A DNA stretch of 64,000 bases from Gammaproteobacteria bacterium (GCA_030429005.1 JAUIDP010000006.1:1-64000), one strand, 5' to 3'; positions 12,119 to 22,210 are shown, numbered from the stretch's first letter. Translations and numbers: made by a program. Notes: generated from the sequence alone by a model not told the origin.

Positions 12119-12665
12119 GTCGTCCTCCGTTCGTGCTCCAGGATGGGAGCAGCACAACGCCGTCCGCATCCGCTACCAGGAAGTCCCCGGCGCTGATGCG
12201 TTCACCACCGACGCGTACTGCCCTGCCACGCTCGCCAATCCCGCGATTCAGACTGCGGCGCGGGCACGTGGCCAGTGCGAATATCCCGATGCTTACCTCG
12301 CGCAACTCCTCGACATCGCGTACGGCCCCGTTGACGACGATGCCAACCCAGCCATGTTGTGCCGCAGTCGCGGCAAGATTGCCGCCGATCATCGCGCAGG
12401 TCGTGGACGCCTTGTTGTCGATCAACAATATGCGTCCCGCACCTGGCTCGGAAAGAATTTTCTTGACCAGCGAGTTATCGTCGCGTGTGCGCACGGTCTC
12501 GACCGGACCCGCACACTTCGTCGCAGCACCGAAACTCGAGAACCACGACTGGATAACCTTGGCATCCGGATTCGCATCGCAAACATCGGCCGTTGCCGCT
12601 GCCGGAATGTGTACATGCATCGTTTGCGGCCCGGGCTGCATTTCTTCCATCGCCTGCGCAGTCAT
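12111..12665 (-). CDS. RraA-like protein (HMG/CHA aldolase / demethylmenaquinone methyltransferase-like family)
   Basis: [33 protein letters not shown]..., [27 protein letters not shown] (RraA fold signature); overlaps aceA start. Confidence 0.82.
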   Translation of the reverse strand: MTAQAMEEMQPGPQTMHVHIPAAATADVCDANPDAKVIQSWFSSFGAATKCAGPVETVRTRDDNSLVKKILSEPGAGRILLIDNKASTTCAMIGGNLAATAAQHGWVGIVVNGAVRDVEELREVSIGIFALATCPRRSLNRGIGERGRAVRVGGERISAGDFLVADADGVVLLPSWSTNGGRHV

Positions 12666-12982
12666 GACAGCGCTACCTGGTCGCCATCGCGTGCAATGAA
12701 GGTCGGGTTCGATGCATCGTGCTGCTGGCTGGTGTCCACGACGACGCGTTGATCGCCGCAGGCAAACAGCATCGTCGGGTTCGCGCCGTAACCGCGCCAA
12801 CCGAGAAACTGCTTCGTGTTTGCAAGTCTTGCCGTACCGCCATTGGCCAGGCGGGCCCTGACTTCGGCATATCGCTTGGGCACCGATACAAGGTAGTCGA
12901 CCACCTCGGTGTGACTGGCCCCCAGCAGTGGAATGATCTCATCGAGATACCGTGCAACGTGTTTCCGTTCGAGTCGAGTCAC
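12662..12982 (-). CDS. Hypothetical protein (about 106 aa) heading the glyoxylate-shunt operon
   Basis: GTG start preceded by aggag RBS; VTRLERKHVARYLDEIIPLLGASHTEVVDYL...; overlaps RraA-like start by 4 bp. Confidence 0.7.
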   Translation of the reverse strand: MTRLERKHVARYLDEIIPLLGASHTEVVDYLVSVPKRYAEVRARLANGGTARLANTKQFLGWRGYGANPTMLFACGDQRVVVDTSQQHDASNPTFIARDGDQVALS

Positions 12983-13045
12983 ATCATTCTCCTGTACAAA
13001 TGTGGGTGATGTGACGCTATAGTACTTGTCAACTTGATGGAATTT

Positions 13046-13066
13046 CACAGTAAAAACTTTACAGTG
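13046..13066. promoter_or_regulatory. Candidate operator (imperfect dyad) upstream of the XRE regulator
   Basis: CACAGTAAA-AAC-TTTACAGTG, 9-bp arms with one mismatch pair; nearby TTTCACA repeated at 13043 and 13071. Confidence 0.55.
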
Positions 13067-13089
13067 TTAATTTCACAAACGGAGTGAAA

Positions 13090-14652
13090 ATGGCTACAAA
13101 ACAGGGCTTGCGGCGCAAAGCGCATTTTCTCGGCACGAAAATCAAGTCACTTCGTAAGCGACATAATCTGACGCTGGAAGACCTCTCGGTGCGCTGCATC
13201 CAGGTCGACGCAGAGGCCGCACCGTCGGTTTCCTACCTGTCCATGATCGAGAACGGCAAGCGTGTTCCGTCTGAACGTTTGCTGCAGATTATCGCCGGGA
13301 TATTTCAGAAAGAAGTCGCGTGGTTCTATGACGAAGCGCTCGACGACCCGGCCGTGGATCCGGCACGCATGGACTCGGCCGTTTCGGGCCTGCCGCTCGA
13401 ACCCAGCTTCCTGTTTTCGGAAAACCTGTTGCAGACCGCCATCCCGGAATTGCTCGCCCAGACCGGCACAACCGGCCGGCAATTTGCCCACCTGTTGATC
13501 CGCGCACACCAGGAAGCCAGCCACAATCGCTTCCCGGACATCGAGCGTGCAGCGGAACAGGTGGGCAAGAAGCAATTTCCGCTGGATGTTCGCGACATTC
13601 GTGCCATGGCCAGGGAACTTGGGCTCAGGATTCGCTGGTTTGACAAGTCGCCATTCAAGGATCGCGGTGACGCGACCACACCACTGAATATGATGGTGCG
13701 ATCGTTCTTTGACGCACCGGCAACGATCTACCTGAACCAGGACCTGCAGGACAAACCCGAACGCCTGAAGTACGACCTTGCCAATCACATCGCGCACAAG
13801 ATCCTGCACGATGGCGACGGTGCAAGGGCGCCGCAGGTATCCGGCGGCCAGATTTCCAGCCGTCGACACGAAGGCGAGTCACCGAATGTCGATGCACAGG
13901 ACATCCTGTTTGCCTGGCGCGACTTTGAGTGCAGTTATTTCGCCGCGGCCTTGCTGGCACCGAAAACGCCGTTTCGCCAGTTTCTCGCCCGGCACTCCTA
14001 CGCCATCGACTGCGGCGATGCGGTCGGCCTCACGCGCGCCCTCGTCATGCGGCGCATGCCGAGCGTCAGCCCGTATCCACACTGGCACTATTTCGACGCC
14101 TATCCGCCCGGCAACCTGCGGGCGGTCTATCGCGGCAACGGCATCCCGCTCCCGTGGGGCAACATGACCATGGTTTCGGACCCCTGCCAGCACTGGGCCG
14201 TGTTTCGCATGTTCAACAACCGCGGCAACAAGCCGTCGGCGCAGATATCCGTACTGCGCAGCGGGGACGACAAGCGACTCTACACCTGCCAGTCGGTGCG
14301 CACACGGGATGCGGCCGGAAACTCGCACGTGCTGTGTGCCGGGGTCGACCTGTCCCCTGCCTTGCGCGCACAAAACATCGACCCGGCGGAAACCATCGAC
14401 ATGATCGAGAAAAGCTGCAACCGGGGTGGCGGCAGCGGCGATATCCCGCTCGAGGCACGGACCCAACTGGAAGCCGTCAGCCGAATCCTGAATATCGGCT
14501 GGATCGCTGCCGGCTGCCAGAAACCGGCCACGATCATCTGTCCGCGCAGTTCGACCTGCCCGCGGGACAAGCACTGCCTCGGCAAACGCAAGCCGCGCCT
14601 GCGGCCACAGATCGAAGAGATCCGCGAGTCACTGTTGGCGCAGAGCGGCTGA
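13090..14652 (+). CDS. XRE-family regulator with ImmA/IrrE-like and C-terminal Cys-rich region (RamB/ScfR-like regulator of acetate/short-chain acyl metabolism)
   Basis: N-terminal HTH (KIKSLRKRHNLTLEDLS...SYLSMIENGKRVPSERLLQIIAGIF), DLANHIAHKILHDG, C-terminal CPRSSTCPRDKHC; divergent from aceA/glcB operon. Confidence 0.88.
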   Translation: MATKQGLRRKAHFLGTKIKSLRKRHNLTLEDLSVRCIQVDAEAAPSVSYLSMIENGKRVPSERLLQIIAGIFQKEVAWFYDEALDDPAVDPARMDSAVSGLPLEPSFLFSENLLQTAIPELLAQTGTTGRQFAHLLIRAHQEASHNRFPDIERAAEQVGKKQFPLDVRDIRAMARELGLRIRWFDKSPFKDRGDATTPLNMMVRSFFDAPATIYLNQDLQDKPERLKYDLANHIAHKILHDGDGARAPQVSGGQISSRRHEGESPNVDAQDILFAWRDFECSYFAAALLAPKTPFRQFLARHSYAIDCGDAVGLTRALVMRRMPSVSPYPHWHYFDAYPPGNLRAVYRGNGIPLPWGNMTMVSDPCQHWAVFRMFNNRGNKPSAQISVLRSGDDKRLYTCQSVRTRDAAGNSHVLCAGVDLSPALRAQNIDPAETIDMIEKSCNRGGGSGDIPLEARTQLEAVSRILNIGWIAAGCQKPATIICPRSSTCPRDKHCLGKRKPRLRPQIEEIRESLLAQSG

Positions 14653-14716
14653 GCGCGCTGGCAATATGAATGATTTGTCCGCTAGGCTAGGCGGCCTGCT
14701 AAAAAGGAACCTGGCC

Positions 14717-16210
14717 ATGCGCATTCGACTGATTCTGACCTTCGTCCTGCTCGCGGCGGCACTTGGCAATTCACCGGCGCACGCGTTCGGCAAAGAACTG
14801 GAAGAGCGCAAGTGGCTGGAAGCAAGTACAGATAATTTTAAGATCTACAGCCAGCTTTCCAAGAAGGAAACGCTCAAACTGGTTCGGCACCTGGAAATAT
14901 TTCGACAGGTTGCGGCGATTTTCACTGGCGTCGGTCTTGCCAGTTCGCCGGTGCCCACCGTCATCTATGCGGTCCCGAGCGGCAAAGCTGCAAGAGAGTT
15001 GTCGATCGACTCCCGATACGCTGGTTTCTTCAGAACTGGCTTGCGCCGTAACCTGATCGTTGTCCGCGATCATCCAGGTACAAATGAGGTCGCAACCATC
15101 ATGCACGAATACGTGCACTACCTGACAGGGAGTTTTGGCAAGTATGTCTATCCGATGTGGTTCGAGGAGGGTTTCGCTGAGTACCTGAGCTCTATGGAGG
15201 TTCGAGCGGATGAGATAATCGTAGGTGGCGTGCCGCCGGAGCGGCACAGCAGTTTCCGAACACATCGATGGATCAATATGCGCGAGATCGTTTCCCGGCG
15301 CAGCGGAGACGACTGGACTGCACAACGCAGCTGGATGTTTTACTCGGAAGCATGGGCCCTCGTGCACTTCCTGATGAATCGAACTGAAGAGGAGCTGCGC
15401 TTCAACGATCAATTGGAAGCATATATTCAGAAACTTGATGCCGGCGGCGATTCGATTGCATCGTTTGAAACTGCGTTTGGAATATCAATCGAGGACCTCG
15501 ATCGCGAAGTACAAATTTATCTGTCGGGAAGTCGAATTCCGGGAATAGTCCTGTCCGCCGACTCGATTGCGCCTGAGCTTGAACCTGATGTCACACAGGT
15601 ATCGCGAGAAGCGATTTCGCTGGAACTCGGCAATTTCGCCCTGGCGGCCGGCGACTACGAGCGCGCAGAGCGTTGGTACCGGATCGCGTCGAATGAACCT
15701 GATTTGGAAGCGAAAGCTCAGGCAGGCCTTGGCGATACGATGAAATTCCGTGACCGCGTTGACGAGGCGCTGCCATACTTTGAACGTGCGCTCGAACTGG
15801 CGCCACGTGACCCGTATTGCCAGCTCGACATGGCCGAGTTCTGGGACTATCGGGCGCGTAACGTTGAAGAACCAGCTTTACGAGACGAATACTTCGATCT
15901 TGCTCGTTCGTATTATGCTGAAGCGTTGGAGCTTAATCCGAGCCTTCCCGAAGTATATGCGATGTACGGCCGCAGCTATTTACTCGAGGGCGAGAATTAT
16001 GAAGAGGCTGTTGACATGTTGGAGGAAGCCCGACGTTTGCTACGCTCCAACAATCAAATCAAACTCTGGCTCGCAGGAGCCTATCTTGGCGCCGGCCGGA
16101 ACCAGGACGCGGCGGTGGCTGCCAGATCGGTGCTTAGCTGGTCCCACGAGGAGTCGGAAGCATCGACCCAGGCACAGAAAATACTGGACGAAACAGGAGC
16201 AACCGATTGA
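14717..16210 (+). CDS. Exported gluzincin-type metalloprotease-like protein with TPR region
   Basis: Signal peptide MRIRLILTFVLLAAALGNSPAHA; MHEYVHYLTG (HExxH) and WFEEGFAEYL; TPR-like repeats in C-terminal half. Confidence 0.72.
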   Translation: MRIRLILTFVLLAAALGNSPAHAFGKELEERKWLEASTDNFKIYSQLSKKETLKLVRHLEIFRQVAAIFTGVGLASSPVPTVIYAVPSGKAARELSIDSRYAGFFRTGLRRNLIVVRDHPGTNEVATIMHEYVHYLTGSFGKYVYPMWFEEGFAEYLSSMEVRADEIIVGGVPPERHSSFRTHRWINMREIVSRRSGDDWTAQRSWMFYSEAWALVHFLMNRTEEELRFNDQLEAYIQKLDAGGDSIASFETAFGISIEDLDREVQIYLSGSRIPGIVLSADSIAPELEPDVTQVSREAISLELGNFALAAGDYERAERWYRIASNEPDLEAKAQAGLGDTMKFRDRVDEALPYFERALELAPRDPYCQLDMAEFWDYRARNVEEPALRDEYFDLARSYYAEALELNPSLPEVYAMYGRSYLLEGENYEEAVDMLEEARRLLRSNNQIKLWLAGAYLGAGRNQDAAVAARSVLSWSHEESEASTQAQKILDETGATD

Positions 16211-17097
16211 CCATCTCACTTAAAGACCAGGTCGCCATCGTAACCGGGGCAGGCCGTGGCCTTGGCCGCGCACACGCACTCGCGCTTGCCGAACGCGGCG
16301 CGAAAATCGTGATCAACGAACTGCACGAGGCCGACGCCGCGTCGACGGCTGCGGAGATCACCGACAACGGCGGCGATGCGATTGCCTGTGGTGCAAACGT
16401 CGCGGACCTGCAGCAGGTCACCGACATGGTGGCACAGACACTGGATCGCTGGGGTCGCATTGACATCCTTGTCAACAATGCCGGCATCCTGCGCGACAAG
16501 ACCTTTGCCAAGATGTCGATGGACGACTTCCGCCTCGTCATTGATGTGCACCTGGTCGGCAGCGCCAACTGTACGAAAGCGGTATGGGACATCATGCGCG
16601 AGCAGAACTACGGACGCGTGGTCTTCACGACCTCGAGCTCCGGGTTGTACGGAAACTTCGGCCAGTCGAACTACGGCGCGGCAAAAATGGGTCTCGTCGG
16701 GCTGATGAACACGCTGCATCTCGAGGGCGCAAAATACGACATTCGCGTCAACTGCCTCGCGCCCGCTGCCGGAACGGCCATGACCGAAGGGCTGTTTCCG
16801 CCCGAGGTATTCGACCTGCTGACACCCGAGTCAGTCAGCCCCGGCGTCGTGTTCCTTTCCAGCCAGGACGCGCCGAGTCGAGTCGTACTGGCTGCGGGGG
16901 GCGGCGCGTTCGCTGTCTACAAGGGATTCGAAACGGACGGCAGCAGCTTGCTGCCGGACAACAACAGCGCAGAAGGCCTGGCCGCGGCCTGGCCCGCAGT
17001 TGCCAGCGAAGACGGCATGCAGGAATTTAACAGCGGTTTCGAACAGGCGACAAAATTCGCCCGGAAGAACGCCAACAAACTGGGAATCAAACTATGA
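16207..17097 (+). CDS. SDR-family 3-hydroxyacyl-CoA dehydrogenase-like protein
   Basis: TGAGRGLGRAHALALAERGAKIVINE, NNAGILRDKTF, YGAAKMG; TTG start overlapping previous stop. Confidence 0.85.
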   Translation: MTISLKDQVAIVTGAGRGLGRAHALALAERGAKIVINELHEADAASTAAEITDNGGDAIACGANVADLQQVTDMVAQTLDRWGRIDILVNNAGILRDKTFAKMSMDDFRLVIDVHLVGSANCTKAVWDIMREQNYGRVVFTTSSSGLYGNFGQSNYGAAKMGLVGLMNTLHLEGAKYDIRVNCLAPAAGTAMTEGLFPPEVFDLLTPESVSPGVVFLSSQDAPSRVVLAAGGGAFAVYKGFETDGSSLLPDNNSAEGLAAAWPAVASEDGMQEFNSGFEQATKFARKNANKLGIKL

Positions 17098-18275
17098 GAG
17101 AAGCAGTAATCGTATCCACAGCCCGCACCCCGATCGGCAAAGCGTACCGGGGCGCTTTCAACAATACCGAGGCGCCCACGCTCGGCGGCCATGCGGTGAA
17201 ACATGCGGTCGAACGTGCAGGCATCGAGGCGGGCGAAGTCGACGATGTCGTCATGGGCTGCGCCATGCCGCAAGGCACACAGGGAATGAATATCGCCCGG
17301 CAGGTTGCACTGATGGCGGGTTTGCCGGTCACGACCGCCGGCATGACGGTAGACCGCCAGTGCTCGTCCGGCATGATGGCGATTGCCGTTGCGGCCAAGA
17401 CCGTGATATCCGACGGCGTGGACATCATGGTCGGCGGCGGGCTGGAGTCGATCAGCCTGGTACAGAACGAGCATATGAACCTGTTCCGCGGCAAGGACCC
17501 GCGCCTGCTGGAACTCCACGAACACATCTACATGCCAATGATCGATACAGCGGAAGTTGTTGCCGAACGCTACAAGATCAGCCGCGAGGCACAGGACGAA
17601 TACGCGCTGCAAAGCCAGCAACGCACCGCTGCCGGCCAGGAAGCCGGCCGCTTCGATGCGGAAATCGTGCCACTGCCGTCTACCATGGGCGTGATGGACA
17701 AGGAAACAAAAGAAATTTCGTTCACCGACGTAGTGCTCGAAAAGGATGAGGGCAATCGGCCGTCGACCACACTCGAAGGCCTCGCCAGTCTCGGGCCCGT
17801 ACGTGACAACGGATTCATCACAGCGGGCAATGCCAGCCAGTTGTCCGACGGCGCGTCGGCTGCCGTCGTGATGGAAGCAGGCGTTGCAGAAAAACGTGGC
17901 CTGGAGCCTCTCGGTATCTATCGCGGCACGGCGGTGGCCGGTTGCGAACCGGACGAGATGGGCATCGGGCCGATCTACGCCGTGCCGAAACTGCTGCAAC
18001 GCAATGGCCTGAAGATGGACGACATCGATCTATGGGAACTGAACGAAGCGTTCGCTGTGCAGGTTATCTACTGCCGCGACCAGCTCGGCATCCCGAACGA
18101 CAGGCTCAATGTCGACGGTGGTGCGATTTCGATCGGTCACCCGTACGGCATGTCCGGGGCCCGCATGGTTGGCCACGCGCTGATTGAGGGCAAGCGCCGC
18201 GGCGCGAAGTATGTCGTCTGCACGATGTGCATCGGTGGTGGCCAGGGAGCGGCCTCGCTGTTCGAAATTGCCTGA
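17094..18275 (+). CDS. Acetyl-CoA acetyltransferase (thiolase)
   Basis: VDRQCSSGMMAIA (active Cys), GGAISIGHPYGMSGARMVGH, VCTMCIGGGQGAA. Confidence 0.95.
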   Translation: MREAVIVSTARTPIGKAYRGAFNNTEAPTLGGHAVKHAVERAGIEAGEVDDVVMGCAMPQGTQGMNIARQVALMAGLPVTTAGMTVDRQCSSGMMAIAVAAKTVISDGVDIMVGGGLESISLVQNEHMNLFRGKDPRLLELHEHIYMPMIDTAEVVAERYKISREAQDEYALQSQQRTAAGQEAGRFDAEIVPLPSTMGVMDKETKEISFTDVVLEKDEGNRPSTTLEGLASLGPVRDNGFITAGNASQLSDGASAAVVMEAGVAEKRGLEPLGIYRGTAVAGCEPDEMGIGPIYAVPKLLQRNGLKMDDIDLWELNEAFAVQVIYCRDQLGIPNDRLNVDGGAISIGHPYGMSGARMVGHALIEGKRRGAKYVVCTMCIGGGQGAASLFEIA

Positions 18276-19252
18276 TGCGGGCACTCGTCTGCAAGGCCTA
18301 CGGCCCGCCGGAGTCGCTGGTAATCGAAGACCTCGACGACCCGGTGGCGGGTGACGGTGAAATCGTCGTCGACGTCGCCGCGGCCGGCATTAACTTCCCG
18401 GATATGCTGTCCATTGCCGGCAGGTACCAGGTCCGGACGCCGCCGCCGTTCGTTCCCGGCAACGAAGCAGCGGGCGTCGTTGCCGCGACAGGCGACGGCG
18501 TCACGCGCTTTGGAGTTGGAGACAAGGTCATCGTCGCAACACGCGGCAACGCTTTTGCAGAACGTTGCGTAGCGCACGAACAAACCGCGATGCCACTGCC
18601 CGATGGCCTCGACATGGAACAGGGCGCCGGTTTCCCGGTGACGTACGGCACCAGCTACCACGCCCTCAGGCAGAGCGCGAAGTTGCAGCCGGGAGAGACC
18701 GTCCTGGTGCTTGGCGCGGCTGGCGGCGTCGGTGTGACTGCCGTCGAAATCGCCAGCGCAATGGGTGCGCGCGTCATCGCTGCCGCCAGCTCGGACGCAA
18801 AACTCCGGTTTGCCAGGGACGCCGGAGCCGACGAGACCGTCAACTACAGCAATGTTCCGTTGAAGGAAACCGTCAAGGAATTGACGGGTGGCGATGGTGT
18901 CGACGTCGTTGTCGACCCGGTCGGCGGCGAACTCGCCGAGCAGGCACTGCGTGCCACCGGCTGGCATGGCCGCTACCTCGTCATCGGCTTCGCCAGCGGT
19001 GACATCCCGAAATTTCCGCTGAATATCGCCCTGTTGAAAGAGGCGAGCATAATCGGCGTATGGTGGGGCACCTGGGCTGCAAAAAACCCGCAACAGCAGG
19101 TGCAGAACATGCTCGAGCTCGGCGAATTGATCGCCGCGGACAAAATCCGGCCGCGCGTGACGGAGTCCTACGCACTGGACGACTACGTGGACGCGTTCAA
19201 GGCCATTACCGAACGTCGTGCACTCGGCAAAGTCGTTCTGCGGATGCGCTAG
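18275..19252 (+). CDS. NADPH:quinone oxidoreductase (MDR family)
   Basis: MRALVCKAYGPPESLVIEDL, VLVLGAAGGVGVTAVEIASAMGARVIAAASS. Confidence 0.92.
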   Translation: MRALVCKAYGPPESLVIEDLDDPVAGDGEIVVDVAAAGINFPDMLSIAGRYQVRTPPPFVPGNEAAGVVAATGDGVTRFGVGDKVIVATRGNAFAERCVAHEQTAMPLPDGLDMEQGAGFPVTYGTSYHALRQSAKLQPGETVLVLGAAGGVGVTAVEIASAMGARVIAAASSDAKLRFARDAGADETVNYSNVPLKETVKELTGGDGVDVVVDPVGGELAEQALRATGWHGRYLVIGFASGDIPKFPLNIALLKEASIIGVWWGTWAAKNPQQQVQNMLELGELIAADKIRPRVTESYALDDYVDAFKAITERRALGKVVLRMR

Positions 19253-19263
19253 CGCGCTACCGT

Positions 19264-20319
19264 TTACAGTACGCCAATCGCGTCGGTGCCGAGGCTGGTT
19301 ATGAAGACCTGCTTGCCGACCCGCACCGCGCCGGTCGTGCGCACGAATGCGCTGTTTGCCTGCTGCAGATTCTGCATGACGTTGCCGCGCACATCGTATG
19401 CCACGACAAAGGCATAACCCGGTTCCGGGGCCCAGAGTTCTGTCGGCAGCCCGGCAAGCAGTCTGCGAATCATCGGCTTGTCACCGAGCTTGTCGAGATC
19501 GCCCGAGCGTACGCTAGCGAAGCCGATCCAGAAAAAACCATCTTCGTCGACAGAAATGTTGTCGGGAATACCCGGCAACTGATCCAGGAAGAGATCGCTC
19601 TCGCCCGCATCACTGCCCTTCAGCCACAGGCGGCGTACACGGTAGGCCGACGTCTCGCTGACCAGCACGAAGCGCTGCAGCGGATCGACCGCCACTCCGT
19701 TCGCAAAATACAGGTTGTCGAGATGCACAGTGACCTCGCGCGTATGCGGATCGAAACTCAGCAACCGACCGGTCGCGCGCCCTTCGAGAAAAATATTGAC
19801 GACCTCATCATGCCCGAAGCGCGAGCTGGCATCGGTGAACCAGATGGTACCGTCCGGTGCGATGTCGAGACCATCGAGGAACGTAAATTTCTCGCCATCC
19901 ACGCTGTCTGCCAGCACTTCGACTGCCCCGCTCTGTGCAATCGACAACAGGCCTCTTTCGGCATCCGCAACGATCAGGTGGTTGTTTTCATCAACGTGCA
20001 TGCCGAGCGGGTAGCCACCGGTGTTGGCAAACTCGGCGTGCTCGCCCGACTCCCTGAAGCGCACGATGCGGCCATCGCGATACCCGGTGTAGAACCAGCC
20101 GTCGACCCCGACTGCGATATCTTCCGGACCGACACCAACGCCCTCGAGCAGCAGTTCCGCGGATTTCATTGCATCGTTGGGCGCCAGCGTGCCGGTCAGG
20201 CCGGTGCCAGGCGCATGCCGGGTCGTCACCGGGTCGATATCGGAGCGCAACAGCATGGCAGCGAGCAGCAATACGACCAGCAGCAAAACGCTGCCAACGA
20301 TCCAGGCAAGGGTCTTCAC
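19264..20319 (-). CDS. SMP-30/strictosidine synthase-like beta-propeller, membrane-anchored
   Basis: VKTLAWIVGSVLLLVVLLLAAMLL anchor; LDGLDIAPDGTIWFTDASSRF; GTG start. Confidence 0.85.
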   Translation of the reverse strand: MKTLAWIVGSVLLLVVLLLAAMLLRSDIDPVTTRHAPGTGLTGTLAPNDAMKSAELLLEGVGVGPEDIAVGVDGWFYTGYRDGRIVRFRESGEHAEFANTGGYPLGMHVDENNHLIVADAERGLLSIAQSGAVEVLADSVDGEKFTFLDGLDIAPDGTIWFTDASSRFGHDEVVNIFLEGRATGRLLSFDPHTREVTVHLDNLYFANGVAVDPLQRFVLVSETSAYRVRRLWLKGSDAGESDLFLDQLPGIPDNISVDEDGFFWIGFASVRSGDLDKLGDKPMIRRLLAGLPTELWAPEPGYAFVVAYDVRGNVMQNLQQANSAFVRTTGAVRVGKQVFITSLGTDAIGVL

Positions 20320-20406
20320 GGATTGTTCTCCTCGGGGAATTCGCTTACTTGCGGAGGTGCTTACGTTATAGTCGCGGGATGGGTGACGCAACACGCGGGT
20401 TTCGCA

Positions 20407-21405
20407 ATGGCTGCAAAGTACACGCATCTTGATCCTTTCCTGGGCGCCGGCGACGCCGACAACATGTTATGTATCGCCGAGCGCTTCGGTTCCTTCGGCA
20501 CCTACGCCGATGAAGCGACCAGCGAGGGGCTGGGCGAGGAACTGCCGCAGCGTTTCGATGCAGCGCTGAACTACATCGAAAGCGGTATCGACGGACGGGG
20601 CAACGCCGAAAGCCGCGACACGGCGATCAAGCGTACAAACTACTTTCGCGAAACTTACGTCTACGGCGACGAAATCAAGGCGCCCGGCATCGAACCGTTC
20701 ATGCAACACCCGGAAATCGTCGACGCGGCCCGCAAGATCGCTGATCGCGCCATTGTCGTGCCGTCCATCATCTACGCAAACCTGCTGGTACCGGGCCAGG
20801 AACTCGCTGTGCACACCGATGTGCCCGAGTTCCGCGGTGCCAATCGTATGCTGCTGCCACAGTGGTTGATGGTAGTGATGCTGCATTCCGGACTGTTCGA
20901 CGAATGGCGCATCCCGATCGTGACCTGCGTATCCTGGTTCGGCGCTGCCCGGGGCGGCGCGTTCACGTTCTACCCCGACGGTGTGGACGGCGACCGGGAC
21001 TCGATCCCGGCAGTGCACAACTCGGCGATACTGATCGATACGGACAGCGTATTCCATGGCGTCGAACGGGTGACGCGTTCGGCTCCTGAAATGCCGGAAA
21101 TCACGCAGGCAACCCGCCTGCACTTCTTGGGCAACGACCGCTGGCAACTGCGCAACGGCGACGAGGAACTGGAAAACCTGGAATGGGAGGACCTGCGCTA
21201 CTCAATTTCCTGGAAAGCGTATTGCTTCCGTGACGAAGCGGAAAAGCGCCTGTGGGAAGACGGCAGCGACAACCTCAGCCTGGATTTTATTCTCGACAAG
21301 CTGGAAACCGAGCTGCGCAATCGCGGAATCCTCGATGGCCCGAAGCCGGACCCGACCAGCTACGCCATGATGCTGGTCAAGAGCTTCGTGCGTTTCCCGC
21401 ACTGA
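20407..21405 (+). CDS. Probable 2-oxoglutarate/Fe(II) dioxygenase-like protein
   Basis: MAAKYTHLDPFLGAGDADNML...; PGQELAVHTDVPEFRG (HxD) and SVFHGVERV distal His, consistent with a double-stranded beta-helix iron triad. The upstream part of the 19060..21405 ORF is antisense to the SMP-30 gene. Confidence 0.65.
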   Translation: MAAKYTHLDPFLGAGDADNMLCIAERFGSFGTYADEATSEGLGEELPQRFDAALNYIESGIDGRGNAESRDTAIKRTNYFRETYVYGDEIKAPGIEPFMQHPEIVDAARKIADRAIVVPSIIYANLLVPGQELAVHTDVPEFRGANRMLLPQWLMVVMLHSGLFDEWRIPIVTCVSWFGAARGGAFTFYPDGVDGDRDSIPAVHNSAILIDTDSVFHGVERVTRSAPEMPEITQATRLHFLGNDRWQLRNGDEELENLEWEDLRYSISWKAYCFRDEAEKRLWEDGSDNLSLDFILDKLETELRNRGILDGPKPDPTSYAMMLVKSFVRFPH

Positions 21406-22210
21406 GCGAACGGCGCAGTTTGCGCATGCCGCCGATCCAGCGGTCATAGTTCGCCGCTTTGTTTTGCAGGTAACCAAGAACTTCGGGATGCGGCGTGATC
21501 ATGAAGCGCCCTTCTTCCACGCCGGCCACGATGGCATCAGCAACGTCGTCGGCCGTCAGGATGCCGTCGAGGTCGGCGCCGCCGAATACGTTCTCGTCGG
21601 CACCCGGGCCCGTCGCCAGGTCCAGCATGTTGGTTGCCACAGCCTGCGGGCAGACGACCGCCACGCGAATACCTTCGTCACCGTGACGGATGGCAACGGC
21701 TTCGGCAAAACCCAGCGCTGCATGCTTGGTGGCTGAGTAGGCGGCATCGCCTATCGACGACAGGAAGCCGGCAGCCGAAACGGTGTTGACCAGGTAACCA
21801 CCGCCCCTCGCAACCATGCGCGGCAACAGCGCACGCGCCGCAAAAACATGTGCCATGACGTTGACGCGCCAGGACACCTCCCAGCGGTCATCAACCTCCG
21901 CCAGCACGCCGTCGGCGGAGGCCGACCCGGACTTGCCGTCCCCGAAAACAACGCCGGCATTCGAAGCAAACAGGTCGATCGGGCCGAGGTCGTTCTCCAC
22001 CCGTTCGACGAGACCCGCTACCGAGTCTTCGTCGCCCACATCGGCCTGCAATGCCAGGCCGCCGATCTCGCTCGCCACGGCCGTCGCGCCGGCAACATCC
22101 AGGTCGACGACGGCCACGCGGACACCATCGCGCGCCAGGCGCCGGCATAACCCAGCACCGATGCCATTACCACCGCCGGTTACAACAGCAATCGAAACGC
22201 CATCGATCAT
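21377..22210 (-). CDS. SDR-family NAD(P)-dependent oxidoreductase
   Basis: VVTGGGNGIGAGLCRRLARDG, SNAGVVFG, YSATKHAAL. Confidence 0.9.
   Translation of the reverse strand: MIDGVSIAVVTGGGNGIGAGLCRRLARDGVRVAVVDLDVAGATAVASEIGGLALQADVGDEDSVAGLVERVENDLGPIDLFASNAGVVFGDGKSGSASADGVLAEVDDRWEVSWRVNVMAHVFAARALLPRMVARGGGYLVNTVSAAGFLSSIGDAAYSATKHAALGFAEAVAIRHGDEGIRVAVVCPQAVATNMLDLATGPGADENVFGGADLDGILTADDVADAIVAGVEEGRFMITPHPEVLGYLQNKAANYDRWIGGMRKLRRSLSAGNARSS

Noticed and set aside
19060-20406. N-terminal extension of the 781-aa + ORF ending at 21405
   Set aside because: It is antisense to the SMP-30-like gene and overlaps the quinone reductase gene; the real start is the ATG at 20407.
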